Assembly: GCA_037974665.1 (NCBI GenBank)
Contig: CM075768.1
Coordinates: 67,173,816-67,237,815, forward strand
Length of the DNA: 64,000 nucleotides
Direction of reading: 5' to 3'
Origin: Ehretia macrophylla
Taxonomy: Eukaryota; Streptophyta; Magnoliopsida; Boraginales; Ehretiaceae
This document shows positions 1-12,548 of this stretch, in pieces. Each line of letters opens with the position of its first letter. The stretch's first letter is position 1. A model generated the notes under the pieces. It searched no databases, was not told the origin of the DNA, and was given only the letters and a program-made list of their open reading frames with translations. Made by a program: the position numbers and the translations under genes.

Positions 1-1218
1 AAGCATGTTATTTGCGCATTTATACGTTGTGTTAGTTAACTTTATCAGTTTTTAGATTTATCCGTAGATCGTTATTTAAAGCGAATTGATGCTTCTAAAA
101 TGTTCCTTAGCATTGGTAGAACATGTATTTATGGCTTTGTAACATTTTCTGCGGTTAAATGTTGTGATTGCAACTTGAATTGTGATATGAATAGTACTTT
201 GTGAATAGTAAAACCTTGAAACGTTGAAGTTGTGCCGTTATGCTTTCCGTTGATGTAGAAACGTGCTAGGTATGCTAGAATGCTAAAATGTGTGGTTTTT
301 TTGGGTTGCGTAGTGGAAAAAATGAGAATTAAGCCTTTGGGAAAGTCGGGGTTGTTTAGGTCGACTTTTGCGTTTTCTCGTTTTGCGTGTTGGCATTGCT
401 TCGGGAAGCCATGGAAGCACTTTTGGTGCGAATATGGCGTTGGTTGGGTGTTTGGTTGTTGTAGTTGTAGTTCAAACGAGAAAGGGGGAAATCGGGGCTT
501 GGCGCGAGTTCTAGGGTGAAGTAAGGTTTCGGGGTCTTTAGACGTGCCTTATGGTGACCTAGGAGGGTTGGCGAAGTCGGTTTCCAGAACTCGTGGCTCG
601 TTTGGAAATGGTAGCATTTTGATAGTTGGGGCCGATTTGTGTTTTTGTGTGTTTACTTGTCTTTATGCTTATAGAATGCTTAGAATTACTTGAATTACTT
701 GTTTGAGTTGTTTTGGATTGAATTGCTTATCAAATTGCTGCTATTGCGTGCGAGAGTAACCTACTTTGTTATTCTCCCACGTGTGGTTTATCGCTTGTTT
801 ATTGCTTGTTTATTGTCTTGTATCGAGTCTTGCATGGCATAGTGTCTCGCACGTGAGTGATGGGCCTCTCTGGGTAGCCTTGGGTTGCCAGTGTTGGTTG
901 CTCTAGCTCCGTTGCTATTCCCTTTCTCGCTTGGGTTGCCTCCCAGGGAGATTTGGGTCGTAGGATTGATGGATACTTCCGGAGTATTCCAAACTGGTGT
1001 TATAAGGTTGTTTTGGGCCGGCGCGTCGTCATCGAATTCGTGTTTGAAAGTGGTTCGTGAAAAGAGTATCGTATCCTTTTATTGAGTGTTTGCAGCTTTA
1101 AATACTTGCCTTGCTTTATTGTTGGCTTTGGATGTATCTTTATATGTTTGTATGTATTGCTTGGCTAATTGCATTGCATACTCCTCTCATCTCCGTCCTT
1201 GAGACCAATTGCCCTCGC

Positions 1219-1238
1219 TGAGCAATAGTTTTTGCTCA
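1219..1238 (+). other. LTR stem-loop TGAGCAA/TTGCTCA
   Basis: A perfect 7-bp inverted repeat with a 6-nt loop, preceded by CCCTCGC. The same place in the other LTRs carries stems of different sequence that still pair (40912-40936, 28605-28622, 35320-35337, 51371-51388, 59720-59737). It lies 26 nt upstream of an acceptor-like TTTTTACAG ending at 1264. Confidence 0.7.
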
Positions 1239-1264
1239 TTCCTCTCTATACTATGTTTTTACAG

Positions 1265-1330
1265 GAGTAGTTGAGGCAGACCCTCTCGAGGTAATTGAGG
1301 AGGAAGAGCAGGTGGAGGTGTTTCCGTGAT
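1265..1330 (+). other. Acidic short open frame after acceptor-like CAG (family A)
   Basis: Directly after TTTTTACAG there is an open frame of about 20 codons that includes the run VIEEEEQVEV and ends in TGA at about 1328-1330. The family B LTRs carry a comparable acidic frame containing EEEQVQE at the equivalent place. It might be the 3' exon of an LTR transcript, or a chance acidic frame; no function is claimed. Confidence 0.35.
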
Positions 1331-2282
1331 AGCACTTACCTGCTTTGCTGGTGGTTGGTTACCAGTTTTGTGCAAACCTTGATGTTATGTATATTGCGTG
1401 AAGGAAGCTTAATTTTGAGGCTTGTAGCCTTGTATGTATTTTCCTATTTTGAGACCTTTAATGGTCTGATGTTGTAATGAATTAAAGTTGTAATGTTGTA
1501 ACTTGTAACTGATGATTAGTGAAGAAATGCATGCTAATGGCTAATGGTTTAGTGGCATAAGTACTTGTGTAGTATGCATATCATTTTTGGTTTGGAAAGT
1601 TGGATAATAAGAAATGTATGTTTTATAGAAAGTTGGCTTGTTTTGATTATTTTATAGCTTTCGCAAGTGTTATATTGTTTTTAGGGTTTTCGGATTGTCC
1701 GCGGTACAGAGGAGACTCCGTCCGTGTGTCGGGTCCGGGCTTGGCCTTTTGCGGGGTTGGGTCGGGGCGTGACAAAATCTCTATTACCGAATCCCACGGA
1801 ACATTGCGCAAGACAACTTCGCTTCACGTAGAGGTCGGGCCCGCAAACCGAGGGCGTAGGGCTTGTGACTAGGTCTCCGTCGCTCCGGTGCCCATAACTT
1901 TTGATCCGTAAAGAGTTACGCGGCGTACAACATACCGTTGCAAAGCTCTCTGAGAGTTCTACGACATGGGAAGCCAGCTTGCTCATTGTGCCCATTTTCG
2001 GAGCACAAAATTGAACATTTTCATCAGTTTCAGGCCACTTTTCTTGTTTTCCTCTGTTTTTCCGTCCCGGATCGTACGTCGTGAGCTGTTAAAAGGACGA
2101 CAACCTGACTCGCGGGATATCAGAGGGCCTGACAACATTTTTGATGTCATGTCTTGCGAGGATGCTGCGTTGTTGAAGCGGATGGGTTGTCGTTAAGCCT
2201 ATTGGGCCTTTTCAATGGGCCATCTCTCCAGGCTGGCACTGTGAACCGTTAACACATATAGGAATTGTGACCTCAACATGAC

Positions 2283-2401
2283 GGGAGAGATCATACCAGC
2301 ACTAATGCACAGGATCCAATCAGAACTCCGAAGTGAAGCGTGTTTGGGCGAGAGTAGTACTAGGATAGGTAACCCCCTTGGATGTCTTCGTGTTGCACCC
2401 C
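2283..2401 (+). rRNA. 5S rRNA copy 1, diverged
   Basis: Full-length 119-nt 5S homologue, the first after the family A LTR. About 11 differences from consensus, including T4A and C6A, which weaken terminal helix I, plus T53G, G85A, G89A and G97T in or near the internal promoter. It is probably a pseudogene. Confidence 0.9.
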
Positions 2402-2959
2402 CTTTTCAAAAATTTTTGCCCTGGTTATGGTTGCCAAGATACTTTATCCACCAAATCTCTATTACCGAATCCCACGGATCATTTGACAAGACAACTTCGC
2501 TTCACATAGAAGTCGGGCCCACAAACCGAGGGCGTAGGGTTTGTGACCACGTCTCCGTCGCTCTGGTGCCCATAACTTTTCATCCGTAAGGAGTTATGCG
2601 GCGCACAGCATACCATTACAAAGCTCTCTGAGAGCTCTACGACGGGGGTAGCCACCTTGCTCGCTTTGCCCATTTTTGGAGACCAAAATCGAACATTTTC
2701 ATCAGTTTCAGGCCATTTTTCTTCTTTTGCTCTATTTTTTCATCGCAGAGCGTACGTCGTGAGCTGTTAAAAGGATGACAACCTGACTTGCGGGACGTCA
2801 GAGGGCCCTACAGCGTGTCGATATCACGTCTTGCGAGGATGCTGCGTTGTTGAAGCGGATGGGTTGTCGTTAAGCACATTGGGCCTTTTGAATGGGCCAT
2901 CTCTCTAGGCTGGCACTGTGAACCCTTAACACATATAAGAATTGTGCCGTCAAGATGAT

Positions 2960-3078
2960 GGGTGCGATCATACCAGCACTAATGCACCGGATCCCATCAG
3001 AACACCGAAGTTAAGCGTGCTTGGGCGAGAGTAGCATTAGGATGGGTGACGCCCTAGGAAGTACTCGTGTTGCACCCC
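2960..3078 (+). rRNA. 5S rRNA copy 2
   Basis: 119 nt. Differences include T45A, T76C, C78T, C92G, G97A and C104A. Its following spacer resembles the one after copy 14 (AAGATAATTTATC in place of AAGATACTTTATC). Confidence 0.95.
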
Positions 3079-3636
3079 CGTTTCAATTTTTTTTGCCCTG
3101 GTTAGGGTTGCCAAGATAATTTATCTACCAAATCTCTATTACCGAATCCCACAAAACATTGGGCAAGACAACTTCGCTTCACGTAGAGGCCGGGCCTGCA
3201 AACCAAGGGCGTAGTGTTTGTGACCAGGTCTCAGTCGCTCCGGTGCCCATAACTTTTGATCCGTAAGGAGTTACGCAGCGCACATCATACCGTTGCAAAG
3301 CTCGCTGTGAGCTCTATGACAGGGGCAGCCAGCTTGCTCACTATGCCCGTTTTTGGAGCCCAAAATCGAACATTTTCATCAGTTTTAGGTAACTTTTCTT
3401 CTTTTGCCTTGTTTTTTCGTCCCGGATCGTACGTCATGAGCTGTTAAAAGGACGACAACCTGACTCGCGGGACATCGGATTGCCCTACAATGTGTCGATA
3501 TCAGATCTTGCGAGGATGCTGCATTGTTGAAGCGGATGGGTTGTCATTAAGCCCATTGGGCCTTTTGAATGGGCCATCTCTCTAGGCTCGGACTGTGAAC
3601 CGTTAACACATATAGGAATTGTCCCCTCAAGATGAC

Positions 3637-3755
3637 GGGTGTGATCATACCAGCACTAATGCACCGGATCCCATCAGAACTCCAAAGTTAAGCGTGCTTG
3701 GGCGAGAGTAGTACTAGGATGGGTGACCCCATGGGAAGTCCTCGTGTTGCATCCC
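3637..3755 (+). rRNA. 5S rRNA copy 3
   Basis: 119 nt. Differences are C6T, G48A, C95A and C116T. The C95A variant (GACCCCATGGG) is shared with copy 15, 12 units away. Confidence 0.96.
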
Positions 3756-4312
3756 CTTTCCAATTTTTTTTGCCCTGGTTAGGGTTGCCAAGATACTTGA
3801 TCCACCAAATCTCTTTTACTGAATCCCACGGAACATTGGGTAAGACAACTTTGCTTCACGTAGAGGTCGGGCCCGAAAACCTAGGGCGTAGGTTTTGTGA
3901 TCAGGTCTCCATCGCTTCGGTGCCCATAACTTTTGATCCATAAGGAGTTACACGGTGCACAGCATACAGTTGCAAAGCTCTCTGAGAGCTCTACGACGGG
4001 GGCAGCCAGCTTGCTCGCTATGCCCGTTTTTGTAGCCTAAAATCGAACGTTTTCATTAGTTTCATGCCACTTTTCTTTTTTGCCCAATTTTTCGGTCCCG
4101 GATCGTACGTCGTGAGCTGTTAAAACGACGACAACCTGACTCGCTGTACATCATAGGGCCCTACAACGTGTCGATATCACATCTTGAGAGGATGTTGCGT
4201 TGTTGAAGCGGATGTGTTCTCGTTAAGCCCATTGGGCCTTTTGAATGGGCCATCTCTCTAGGCTAGCTCAATGAACCGTTAACACATATAGTAATTGTGC
4301 CCTCAACATGAT

Positions 4313-4431
4313 GGGTGTGATCATACCAGCACTAATGCACAGGTTCCCATCAGAGCTTAGCAGTTAAGCTTGCTTGGGCGAGAGTAGTACTACGATGGGT
4401 GACCCCTTGTGAAGTCCTCGGGTTGCACCCC
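4313..4431 (+). rRNA. 5S rRNA copy 4, diverged
   Basis: 119 nt with about 10 differences, including A43G, C46T, C47A, A49C, G58T, G81C and T109G. The AGCAGTTAAG around nt 47-56 is shared with copy 16, 12 units downstream. Confidence 0.92.
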
Positions 4432-4990
4432 ATTTTCAATTTTTTTAGCCCTGGTTAGGGTTGCCAAGATACTTTATCCACCAAATCTCTATTACCGAAT
4501 CCCACGAAACATTGGGCAAGACAACTTCGCTTCACGTAGAGGCCGGGCCCGCAAACCGAGGGCGTAGGGTTTGTGACCAGGTCTCTGTCGCTCTGCTGCC
4601 CATAACTTTTGATCCGTAAGGAGTTACGCGGAGCACAGCTTACCGTTGCAAAGCACTCTGAGAGTTCTACGACGGTGGAAGCCGGCTTGCGCGCTGTGCC
4701 CATTTTCGGAGCCCAAAATAGAACGTTTTCATTAGTTTCAGTCCACTTTTCTTCTTTTCCTCTGTTTTACGATCCCGTATCGTACGTCGTGAGCTATTAA
4801 AAGGACGACAACCTGACTCGCGGGACATCAGGGGGCCTTACAATGTTTTTGATATCACGTCTTGCGAGGATGCTGCGTTGTTGAAGCGGATGGGTTGTCG
4901 TTAAGCCCATTGGGCCTTCTGAATGGGCCATCTCTCCAGGCTGGAACTGTGAACCGTTAACACATATAGGAATTGTGCTCTCAACATGAC

Positions 4991-5109
4991 GGGTGTGATC
5001 ATACCAGCACTAATGCACCGGATCCCATCAGAACACCGAAGTTAAGCGTGCTTGGGCGAAAGTAGTACTAGGATGGGTGACCCCTTGGGAAGTCCTCGTG
5101 TTGCACCTC
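4991..5109 (+). rRNA. 5S rRNA copy 5
   Basis: 119 nt. Differences are C6T, T45A, G70A, C95T and C118T. Confidence 0.95.
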
Positions 5110-5666
5110 CTTTTCAATTTATTTTGCCCCGTTATGGTTGCCAAGATACTTTGTCCACCAAATCTCTATTATCGAATCCCACGGATCATTGGACAAGAAA
5201 ACTTCACTTCACATAGAAGCTGGGCCCGCAAACCGAGGGCGTAGCGTTTGTGACCACGTCTTCATCGCTCCGGTGCCCATAACTTTTGATCCGTAAGGAG
5301 TTATGCGGCGCAAAGTATAACATCACAAAGCTCTCTGAGTGCAATACGACGGGGGCAGCCACCTTGCTCGCTGTGCCCATTTTTGGAGACCAAAATCGAA
5401 CGTTTTCATTAGTTTCAGGCCATTTTTCTTCTTTTGCTCTGTTTTTTCGTCCCGGATCGTACATCGTGAGTTGTTAAAAGGGCGACAACCTAACTCGCGG
5501 GACATCAGACGGCCCTACAGCGTGTCGATATCACGTCTTGCAAGGATGTTGCTTTGTTGAAGCGGATGGGTTGTCATTAAGCCCATTGGGCCTTTTGAAT
5601 TGGCCATCTCTCTAGGCTGGCACTGTGAACCGTTAACACATATAGGAATTGTACCGTCAAGAAGAC

Positions 5667-5785
5667 GGGTGCGATTATACCAGCACTAATGCACCGGATC
5701 CCATCAGAACTCCGAAGTTAAGCGTGCTTGGGCGAGAGTAGTACTAGGATTGGTGAGCCCTTGTGAAGTCCTCGTGTTGCACCCC
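5667..5785 (+). rRNA. 5S rRNA copy 6
   Basis: 119 nt. Differences are C10T, G85T, C91G, C95T and G98T. Its spacer has AAGAAGTTACGCAGAGCACAG, shared with the spacer after copy 16, 10 units away. Confidence 0.95.
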
Positions 5786-6343
5786 CTTTCCAATTTTTTT
5801 TGCCCTGGTTTGGGTTACCAAGATACTTTATCCACCAAATCTCTATTACCGAATCCCACGGAACATTGGGCAAGACAACTTCGCTTCACGTAGAGGCCGA
5901 GCCCGCAAACCGAGGGCGTAGGGTTTGTGACCAGGTCTCCGTCGCTCCGGTGCTCATAACTTTTGATCCGTAAGAAGTTACGCAGAGCACAGGATACTGT
6001 TGCAAAGCTCTTTGAGAGCTCTACGACGGGGGCAGCCAGCGTGCTTGCTGTGCCCATTTTTGGAGCCCAAAATCGAACGTTTTCATTAGTTTCAGGCCGC
6101 TTTTGTTCTTTTGCTCTATTTTTCCGTCCCGGATCGTACGTCGTGAGTTGTTAAAAGGACGACAACCTGACTCGCGGGACATCAGAGGGCCCTACAATGT
6201 TTCGATATCACGTATTACGAGGATGCTGCATTGTTGAAGTGGATGGGTTGTCGTTAAGCCCATTGGGCCTTTTGAATGAGCCATCTCTCTAGGCTGGGAC
6301 TGTGAACCGTTCACACATATAGGAATTGTGCCCTCAATAGGAC

Positions 6344-6462
6344 GGGTGCGATCATACTAGCACTAATGCACCGAATTCCATCAAAACTCCGAAGTTAAGC
6401 GTGATTGGGCGAGAGTAGTACTAGGATTGGTGACCCCTTGGGAAGTCCTCGTGTTGTACCGC
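6344..6462 (+). rRNA. 5S rRNA copy 7
   Basis: 119 nt. Differences are C15T, G31A, C34T, G41A, C61A, G85T, C95T, C114T and C118G. The CGTAGTTAGGGT in the spacer is shared with copy 17. Confidence 0.94.
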
Positions 6463-7020
6463 CTTTTCAATTTTTTTTGTCGTAGTTAGGGTTTCCAAGA
6501 TACTTTATCCACCAATTCTCTATTACCGAATCCCATGGAACATTGGGCAAGACAACTTCACTTCACGTAGAGGCTGGGCCCGCAAATCGAGGGCGTAGGG
6601 TTTATGACCAGGTCTCCGTCGCTCCGGTGCCCATAACTTTTGATCCGCAAGGAGTTACGCGGCGCACATCATACCGTTGCAAAGCTCTCTGAGAGCTCTA
6701 CGACGGGGGCAGCGAGCTTGCTCGCTTTGCCCATTTTTGTACGCCAAAATCGAACATTATCATCAATTTCAAGCCACTTTTCTTGTTTTGCCCTGTTTTT
6801 TAGTCCCGGATCGTACGTCGTGAGCTGTTAAAAGGACGACAACCTGACTCGCGGTACATCAGAGGGCCTTACAACGTGTCGATATCACGTCTTGCGAGGA
6901 TGCTGCGTTATTGAAGTGGATGGGTTGTCGTTAAGCCCATTGGGCCTTTTGAATGGATCATCTCTCTAGGCTGGGACTATGAACCGTTAACACATATAGG
7001 AATTGTTCCCTCAACATGAT

Positions 7021-7139
7021 GGGCGCGATCATACCAGCAATAATGCACCGGATCCCATCAGAACTCCGAAGTTAAGCGTGCTTGGGCGAGAGTAGTACTA
7101 GGATGGGTGACCGCCTTGGAAGTCCTCGTGTTGCACCCC
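7021..7139 (+). rRNA. 5S rRNA copy 8
   Basis: 119 nt, close to consensus. Differences are T4C, C20A, C93G and G97T. Confidence 0.96.
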
Positions 7140-7696
7140 GTTTTCAACTTTTTTTGCCCTGGTTAGGGTTGCCAAGATACTTTACCCACCAAATCTCTAT
7201 TACCGAATCCCACTGAACATTGGGCAAGACAACTTCGCTTCACGTAAAGGCCGGGCCCGCAAACCGAGGGCGTAGGGTTTGTGACCAGGTCTCCGTCGCT
7301 CCGGTGCCTATAACTTTTGATCCGTAAGGAGTTACGCAGCGCACAGCATACCGTTGCAAAGCTTTCTGAGAGCTCTACGACGGGGGCAGCCAGCTTGCTC
7401 CCAGTGCCCATTTTGGAGCCCAAAATCGAACATTTTCATCAGTTTCAGGCCACTTTTCTTCTCTTGCTCTGTTTTTCCGTCCTGGATCGTACATCATGAG
7501 CTATTAAAAGGACGACCACCTGACTCGCGGGACATCAGAGGGCCCTACAATGTGTCTATATCACGTCTTGCGAGGATGCTGCGTTGTTGAAGTGGATGGG
7601 TTGTCGTTAAGCCCATTGGGCCTTTTGAATGGGCCATCACTCTAGGCTGGGACTGTGAACCGTTAACACATATAGGAATTGTGCACTCAACATGAC

Positions 7697-7815
7697 GGGT
7701 GCGATCATACCAGCACTAATGCACCGGATCCCATCAGAACTCCGAAGTTAAGCGTGCTTGGGCGAGAGTAGTACTCGGATGGGTGACCCCCTATGAAGTC
7801 CTCGTGTTGCACCCC
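7697..7815 (+). rRNA. 5S rRNA copy 9, near consensus
   Basis: 119 nt with only three differences (A80C, G97A, G98T). The CCTATGAAG at nt 95-103 is shared with copy 19, exactly 10 units on. Confidence 0.97.
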
Positions 7816-8372
7816 CTTTTCAATTTTTTTTGCCCTGGTTGGGGTTGCAAGATACTTTATCCACCAAATCTCGATTACCGAATCCCACGGAACATTGGGC
7901 AAGACAACTTTGCTTTACGTAGAGGCCGGGCCCGCAAACCGAGGGCGTAGGGTTTGTGACCAGGTGTCCGTCGCTCCGGTGCCCATAACTTTTGATCCGT
8001 AAGGAGTAACGCGGCGCACAGCATACAGTTGCAAAGCTCTTTGAGAGCTCTACGATGTGGGTAGCCATCTTGCTCGCTGTGCCCCTTTCTGGATCCCAAA
8101 ATCGAACGTTTTCATCAGTTTCAGTCCACCTTTCTTCTTTAGCTCTGTTTTTCCATCACGAATCGTACCTCGTGAGCTGTTAAAAGGACGACAACCTGAC
8201 TCGCGGGATATCAGAGGGCCCTACAACGTTTCGATATCACGTCTTGCGAGGATGTTGCGTTGTTGAAGCGGATGGGTTGTCGTTAAGCCTATTGGGCCTT
8301 TCGAATGGGCCATTTCTCTAAATTGGGACAGTGAACCGTTAACACATATAGGAATTGTGCCCACAACATGAC

Positions 8373-8491
8373 AGGTGCGATCATACCAGCACTAATGCAC
8401 CGGATCCCATTAGAACTCCGAAGTTAAGCATGCTTAGGCGAGAGTAGTACTAAGATGGGTGACCCCTTGGGAAGTCCTCGTGTTGCAACCC
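8373..8491 (+). rRNA. 5S rRNA copy 10
   Basis: 119 nt. Differences are G1A, C39T, G58A, G64A, G81A, C95T and C116A; G58A and G64A lie in or near the A-box. Confidence 0.94.
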
Positions 8492-9049
8492 CTTTTCAAA
8501 CCTTTTTGCCCTGGTTATGGTTGCCAAGATACTTTATCCACCAAATCTCCATTACCGAATCCCACGGAACATTGGGCAAGACAACTTCGCTTCACGTAGA
8601 GGCCGGGCACGCAAACCGAGGTCGTAGGGTTTGCGACCAGGTCTCCGTCGCTCCGGTGCCCATAACTTTTAATCCGTAAGGAGTTACGCAGTGCACATTA
8701 TACCGTTGTAAAGCTCTCTCAGTGCTCTACGACAGGGGCAACAAGCTTGCTTGCCGTGCCCCTTTTTGGAGCCCAAAATCGAACGTTTTCATCAGTTTCT
8801 GGAGACTTTTCTTCCTTCGTTCTGTTTGTCCATCCCGGATCGTATGTCATAAGCTGTTAAAAGGACGACAACCTGACTCACGGGACATCAGAGGGCACTA
8901 CAACTTGTTGGTATCACGTCTTGCGAGGATGCTGCCTTGTTGAAGCGGATGGGTTGTTGTTAAGCCCATTGGGCCTTTTGAATAGGCCATCTCCCTAGGC
9001 TGGGACTGTGAAACGTTAACACATATAGGAATTGTGCACTCAACATGAC

Positions 9050-9168
9050 GGGTGCGATCATACCAGCACTAATGCAGCAGATCCTATCAGAACTCCGAAG
9101 TTAAGCGTTCTTGGGCGAGAGTAGTACTAGGATGGGTGACCCCCTGGGAAGTCCGCGTGTTGCACCCC
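9050..9168 (+). rRNA. 5S rRNA copy 11
   Basis: 119 nt. Differences are C28G, G30A, C36T, G60T and T106G. The GCAGCAGATCCT haplotype at nt 25-36 recurs in copies 30 and 32, and in copy 28 apart from C26T. Confidence 0.95.
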
Positions 9169-9726
9169 CTTTTCAATTTTTTTTGCCCTGGTTAGGGTTG
9201 CCAAGATACTTTATCCACCAAATCTCTATTACCAAATCCCACAGAACACTGGGCAAGACAACTTCGCTTCACGTAGTTGCCGGGCCCGCAAACCTAGAGT
9301 GTAGGGTTTGTGACCAGGTCTCTGTCACTCCGGTGTTCAAAACATTTGATCCGTAAAGAGGTACGCGGCGCACAACATGTCGTTCCAAAGCTCTTTGAGA
9401 GCTCTACGATGGGGGCAGCCAGCTTACTCGCTGTGCCCCTTTTTGGAGCCCAAAATTGAACCTTTTCATCAATTTTAGTCCACTTTTCTTCTTTTACTCT
9501 GTTTCTCCATCCCGGATCGTACGTCGTGAGCTGTTAAAAGGACGACAACTTGACTCGCGGGACATCAGAGGGCCCTACAACGTGTCGATATCACGTCTAG
9601 CGAGGATGCTGCGTTGTTGAAGCGGATGGGTTGTCGTTAAGCCCATTGGGCCTTTTGAATGGGCCATCTCTCTAGGCTAGCACTGTGAACCATTAACACA
9701 AATAGGAATTGTGCCCTAAACATGAT

Positions 9727-9845
9727 GGGTGCGATTATACCAGCACTAATGAAACGGATCCCATCAGAACTCCGAAGTTAAGCGTGCTTGGGCGAGAGTA
9801 GTACTAGGATGGGCGACCCCCTGTGAAGTCCTCGTGTTGTAGCCC
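9727..9845 (+). rRNA. 5S rRNA copy 12
   Basis: 119 nt. Differences are C10T, C26A, C28A, T88C, G98T, C114T and C116G. Confidence 0.94.
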
Positions 9846-10402
9846 CTTTTCAATTTTTTTTGCCCTGGTTAGGGTTGCCAAGATACTTTATCCACCAAAT
9901 CTCTATTACCGAATCCCACGGAAAATTAGGCAAGACAACTTCGCTTCACGTAGAGGTCGGACCCGCAAACCGAGGGCGTAGGGTTTGTGACCAGGTCTCC
10001 GTCACTCCGGTGCCCATAACTTTCGATCCGCAAGGAGTTACGCGGTGCACAGCATACCGTTGAAAAGCTCTCTGAGAGCTCTACGACGTGGGCAGCCAGG
10101 TTGCTCGCTATGCCCGTTTTTGTAGCCCAAAATCGAACGTTTTCATCAGTTTCAGCCCACTTTTCTTCTTTTGCTCTTTTTTTTCATCCCGGATCGTACG
10201 CCGTGAGCTATTAAAAGGATGACAACTGACTCGGGGGACATCAGAGGGCCCGACAACGTGTCGATATCACGTCTTTCGAGGATGCTGTGCTGTTGAAGTG
10301 GATGGGTTATCGTTAAGCCCATTGGACCTTTTGAATGGGCCATCTCTCTAGGCTAGGACTGTGAACCGTTAACACATATAGGAATTGTGCCCTCAACAGG
10401 AC

Positions 10403-10521
10403 GGATGCGATCATACCAGCACTAATGCACCGAATCCCATCAAAAGTCTGAAGTTAAGTGTGCTTGGGCGAGAGTCGTACAAGGATGGGTGACCCCCTGG
10501 GAAGTCCTCGTGTTGTACCCC
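10403..10521 (+). rRNA. 5S rRNA copy 13
   Basis: 119 nt. Differences include G3A, G31A, G41A, C44G, C47T, C57T, A74C, T79A and C114T. Confidence 0.93.
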
Positions 10522-11078
10522 CTTTTCAATTTGTTTTGCCCCGTTAGGGTTCCCAAGATACTTTATCCACCAAATGTCTATTTCCGAATCCCACGGAACA
10601 TTGGGCAAGACAACTTCGCTTCACGTAGAGGCCGGGCCCGCAAACCGAGGGCGTAGGGTTTGTAAGCAAGTCTTCGTCGCTCCGGTGTGCATAACTTTTG
10701 ATCCGTAAGGAGTTACGCAGCGCACAGCATACCGTTGCAAAGCTCTCTGAGAGCTCTACGACAGGGGCAGCCAGCTTCCTCCATGTGCTCATTTTTGGAG
10801 CCCAAAATCGAACGTTTTCATCAGTTTCTTGCCATTTTTCTTCTTTTGCTCTATTTCTTCATCCTGGATCGTACGACGTGAGCTGTTAAAAGGACGACAA
10901 CCTGACTCGCGGGACATCAGAGGGCCCTACAATGTGTCGATATCACATCTTGCGAGGATGTTGCGTTGTTGAAGTGGATGGGTTGTCGTTAAGCCCATTG
11001 GGCCTTTTGAATGGGCTATCTCTCTAGGCTGGGACTGTGAACCGTTAACTAATATAAGAATTGTACCCTCAACATGAC

Positions 11079-11197
11079 TGGTGCGATCATATCAGCACTA
11101 ATGCACCAGATCCCATCAGAACTCCGAAGTTAAGCGTGCTTGAGCGAGAGTAGTACTAGAATGGGTGACCCCCTGGGAAGTACTCGTGTTGCACCCC
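11079..11197 (+). rRNA. 5S rRNA copy 14
   Basis: 119 nt. Differences are G1T, C14T, G30A, G65A, G82A and C104A. C104A and the following spacer match copy 2, 12 units upstream. Confidence 0.94.
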
Positions 11198-11755
11198 CTT
11201 TTCAATTTTTTTTGCCCTAGTTAGGGATGGCAAGATAATTTATCTACCAAATCTCTATTACTGAATCCCACGGAACAATTGGCAAGACAACTTCGCTTCA
11301 CATAGAGGCCGGTCCTGCAAACCGAGGGCGTAGTGTTTGTGACCAGGTCTCCGTCGCTCCGGTGCCCATAACTTTTGATCCGTAAGGAATTACGCAGTGC
11401 ACATCATACCGTTGCAAAGCACTCTGAGAGCTCTACGATAGGGGCAGCCAGCTTGCTCGCTATGCACGTTTTTGGAGCCCAAAATCGAACGTTTTCATCA
11501 GTTTCAGGTAACTTTTCTTCTTTTACACTGTTTTTATGTCCCAGATCGTACGTCATGAGCTGTTAAAAGGACGACAACCTGACCCGCGGGACATCAGATT
11601 GCCCTACAATGTGTCGATATCAGATCTTACGAGGATGTTGCGTTGTTGAAGCGGATGGGTTGTCGTTAAGCCCATTGAGCCTTTTGAATGGGCCATCTCT
11701 CTAGGCTGGGACTGTGAACCGTTAACACATATAGGAATTGTGCCCTCAAGATGAT

Positions 11756-11874
11756 GGGTGCGATCATACCAGCATTAATGCACTGCATCCCATCAGAACT
11801 CCGAAGTTAATCGTGCTTGGGCGAGAGTAGTACTAGGATGGATGACCCCATGGGAAGTCCTCGTGTTGCACCCC
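11756..11874 (+). rRNA. 5S rRNA copy 15
   Basis: 119 nt. Differences are C20T, C29T, G31C, G56T, G87A and C95A. C95A and the spacer CAGATTGCCCTACAATG link it to copy 3. Confidence 0.95.
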
Positions 11875-12429
11875 TTTTCAATTTTTTTTGCCCTGGTTAG
11901 GGTTGCCAAGATACTTGATCCACCAAATCTCTATTACTGAATCCCACTGAACATTGGGCAAGACAACTTCGCTTCACGTAGAGGCCGGGCCCGTAAACCG
12001 AGGGCGTAGGTTTTGTAACCGGGTCTCCGTCGCTCCGGTGCCCATAACTTTTGACTCATAAGGAGTTACGCGGTGCACAGCATCAGTTGCAAAACTCTCT
12101 GAGAGATCTACGACGGGGGCAGCCAGCTTGCTCGTTATGCCCATTTTTGTAACCCAATATCGAATTTTTTCATCTGTTTCAAGCCACTTTTCTTTTTTGC
12201 CCAATTTTTTCATCCCGGATCGTACGTCGTGAGCTGTTAAAACGACGACAACATGACTCGCTGTACATCAGAGGGCCCTACAACGTGTCGATATCACATC
12301 TTGCGAGGATGCTGCGTTGTTGAAGTGGATGGGTTGTCGTTAAGCCCATTGGGCCTTTTGAATGGGCTATCTCTCGAGGCTGGCTCTGTGAACAGTTAAC
12401 ACATATAGGAATTGTGCCCTCAACATGAC

Positions 12430-12548
12430 GGGTGCGATCATACCAGCACTAATACACCGAATCCCATCAGAACTCAGCAGTTAAGCGTGTTTGGGCGAGA
12501 GTAGTACTAGGATAGGTGACCCCCTGTGAAGTCCTCGTGTTGCACCCC
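12430..12548 (+). rRNA. 5S rRNA copy 16
   Basis: 119 nt. Differences are G25A, G31A, C47A, A49C, C61T, G85A and G98T. Its AGCAGTTAAG is shared with copy 4. Confidence 0.95.

Larger units (their letters stand above)
1..1774 (+). mobile_element. 3' portion of a family A LTR, cut by the window edge
   Basis: This stretch is not 5S unit sequence. It aligns along its length with the solo LTR at 38988-41551, starting about 790 bp into that LTR. Shared landmarks include the block with GTGATGGGCCTCTCTGGGTA near 855 and the stem-loops at 870-891, 971-990 and 1219-1238. It ends in CA at 1774 and 5S spacer resumes at once at AAATCTCTATTACCG. It may be a solo LTR or the 3' LTR of a larger element whose body lies to the left; the left TSD is outside the window. 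There is no coding capacity. The two family A LTRs differ markedly, so they are old or belong to different subfamilies. Confidence 0.85.
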
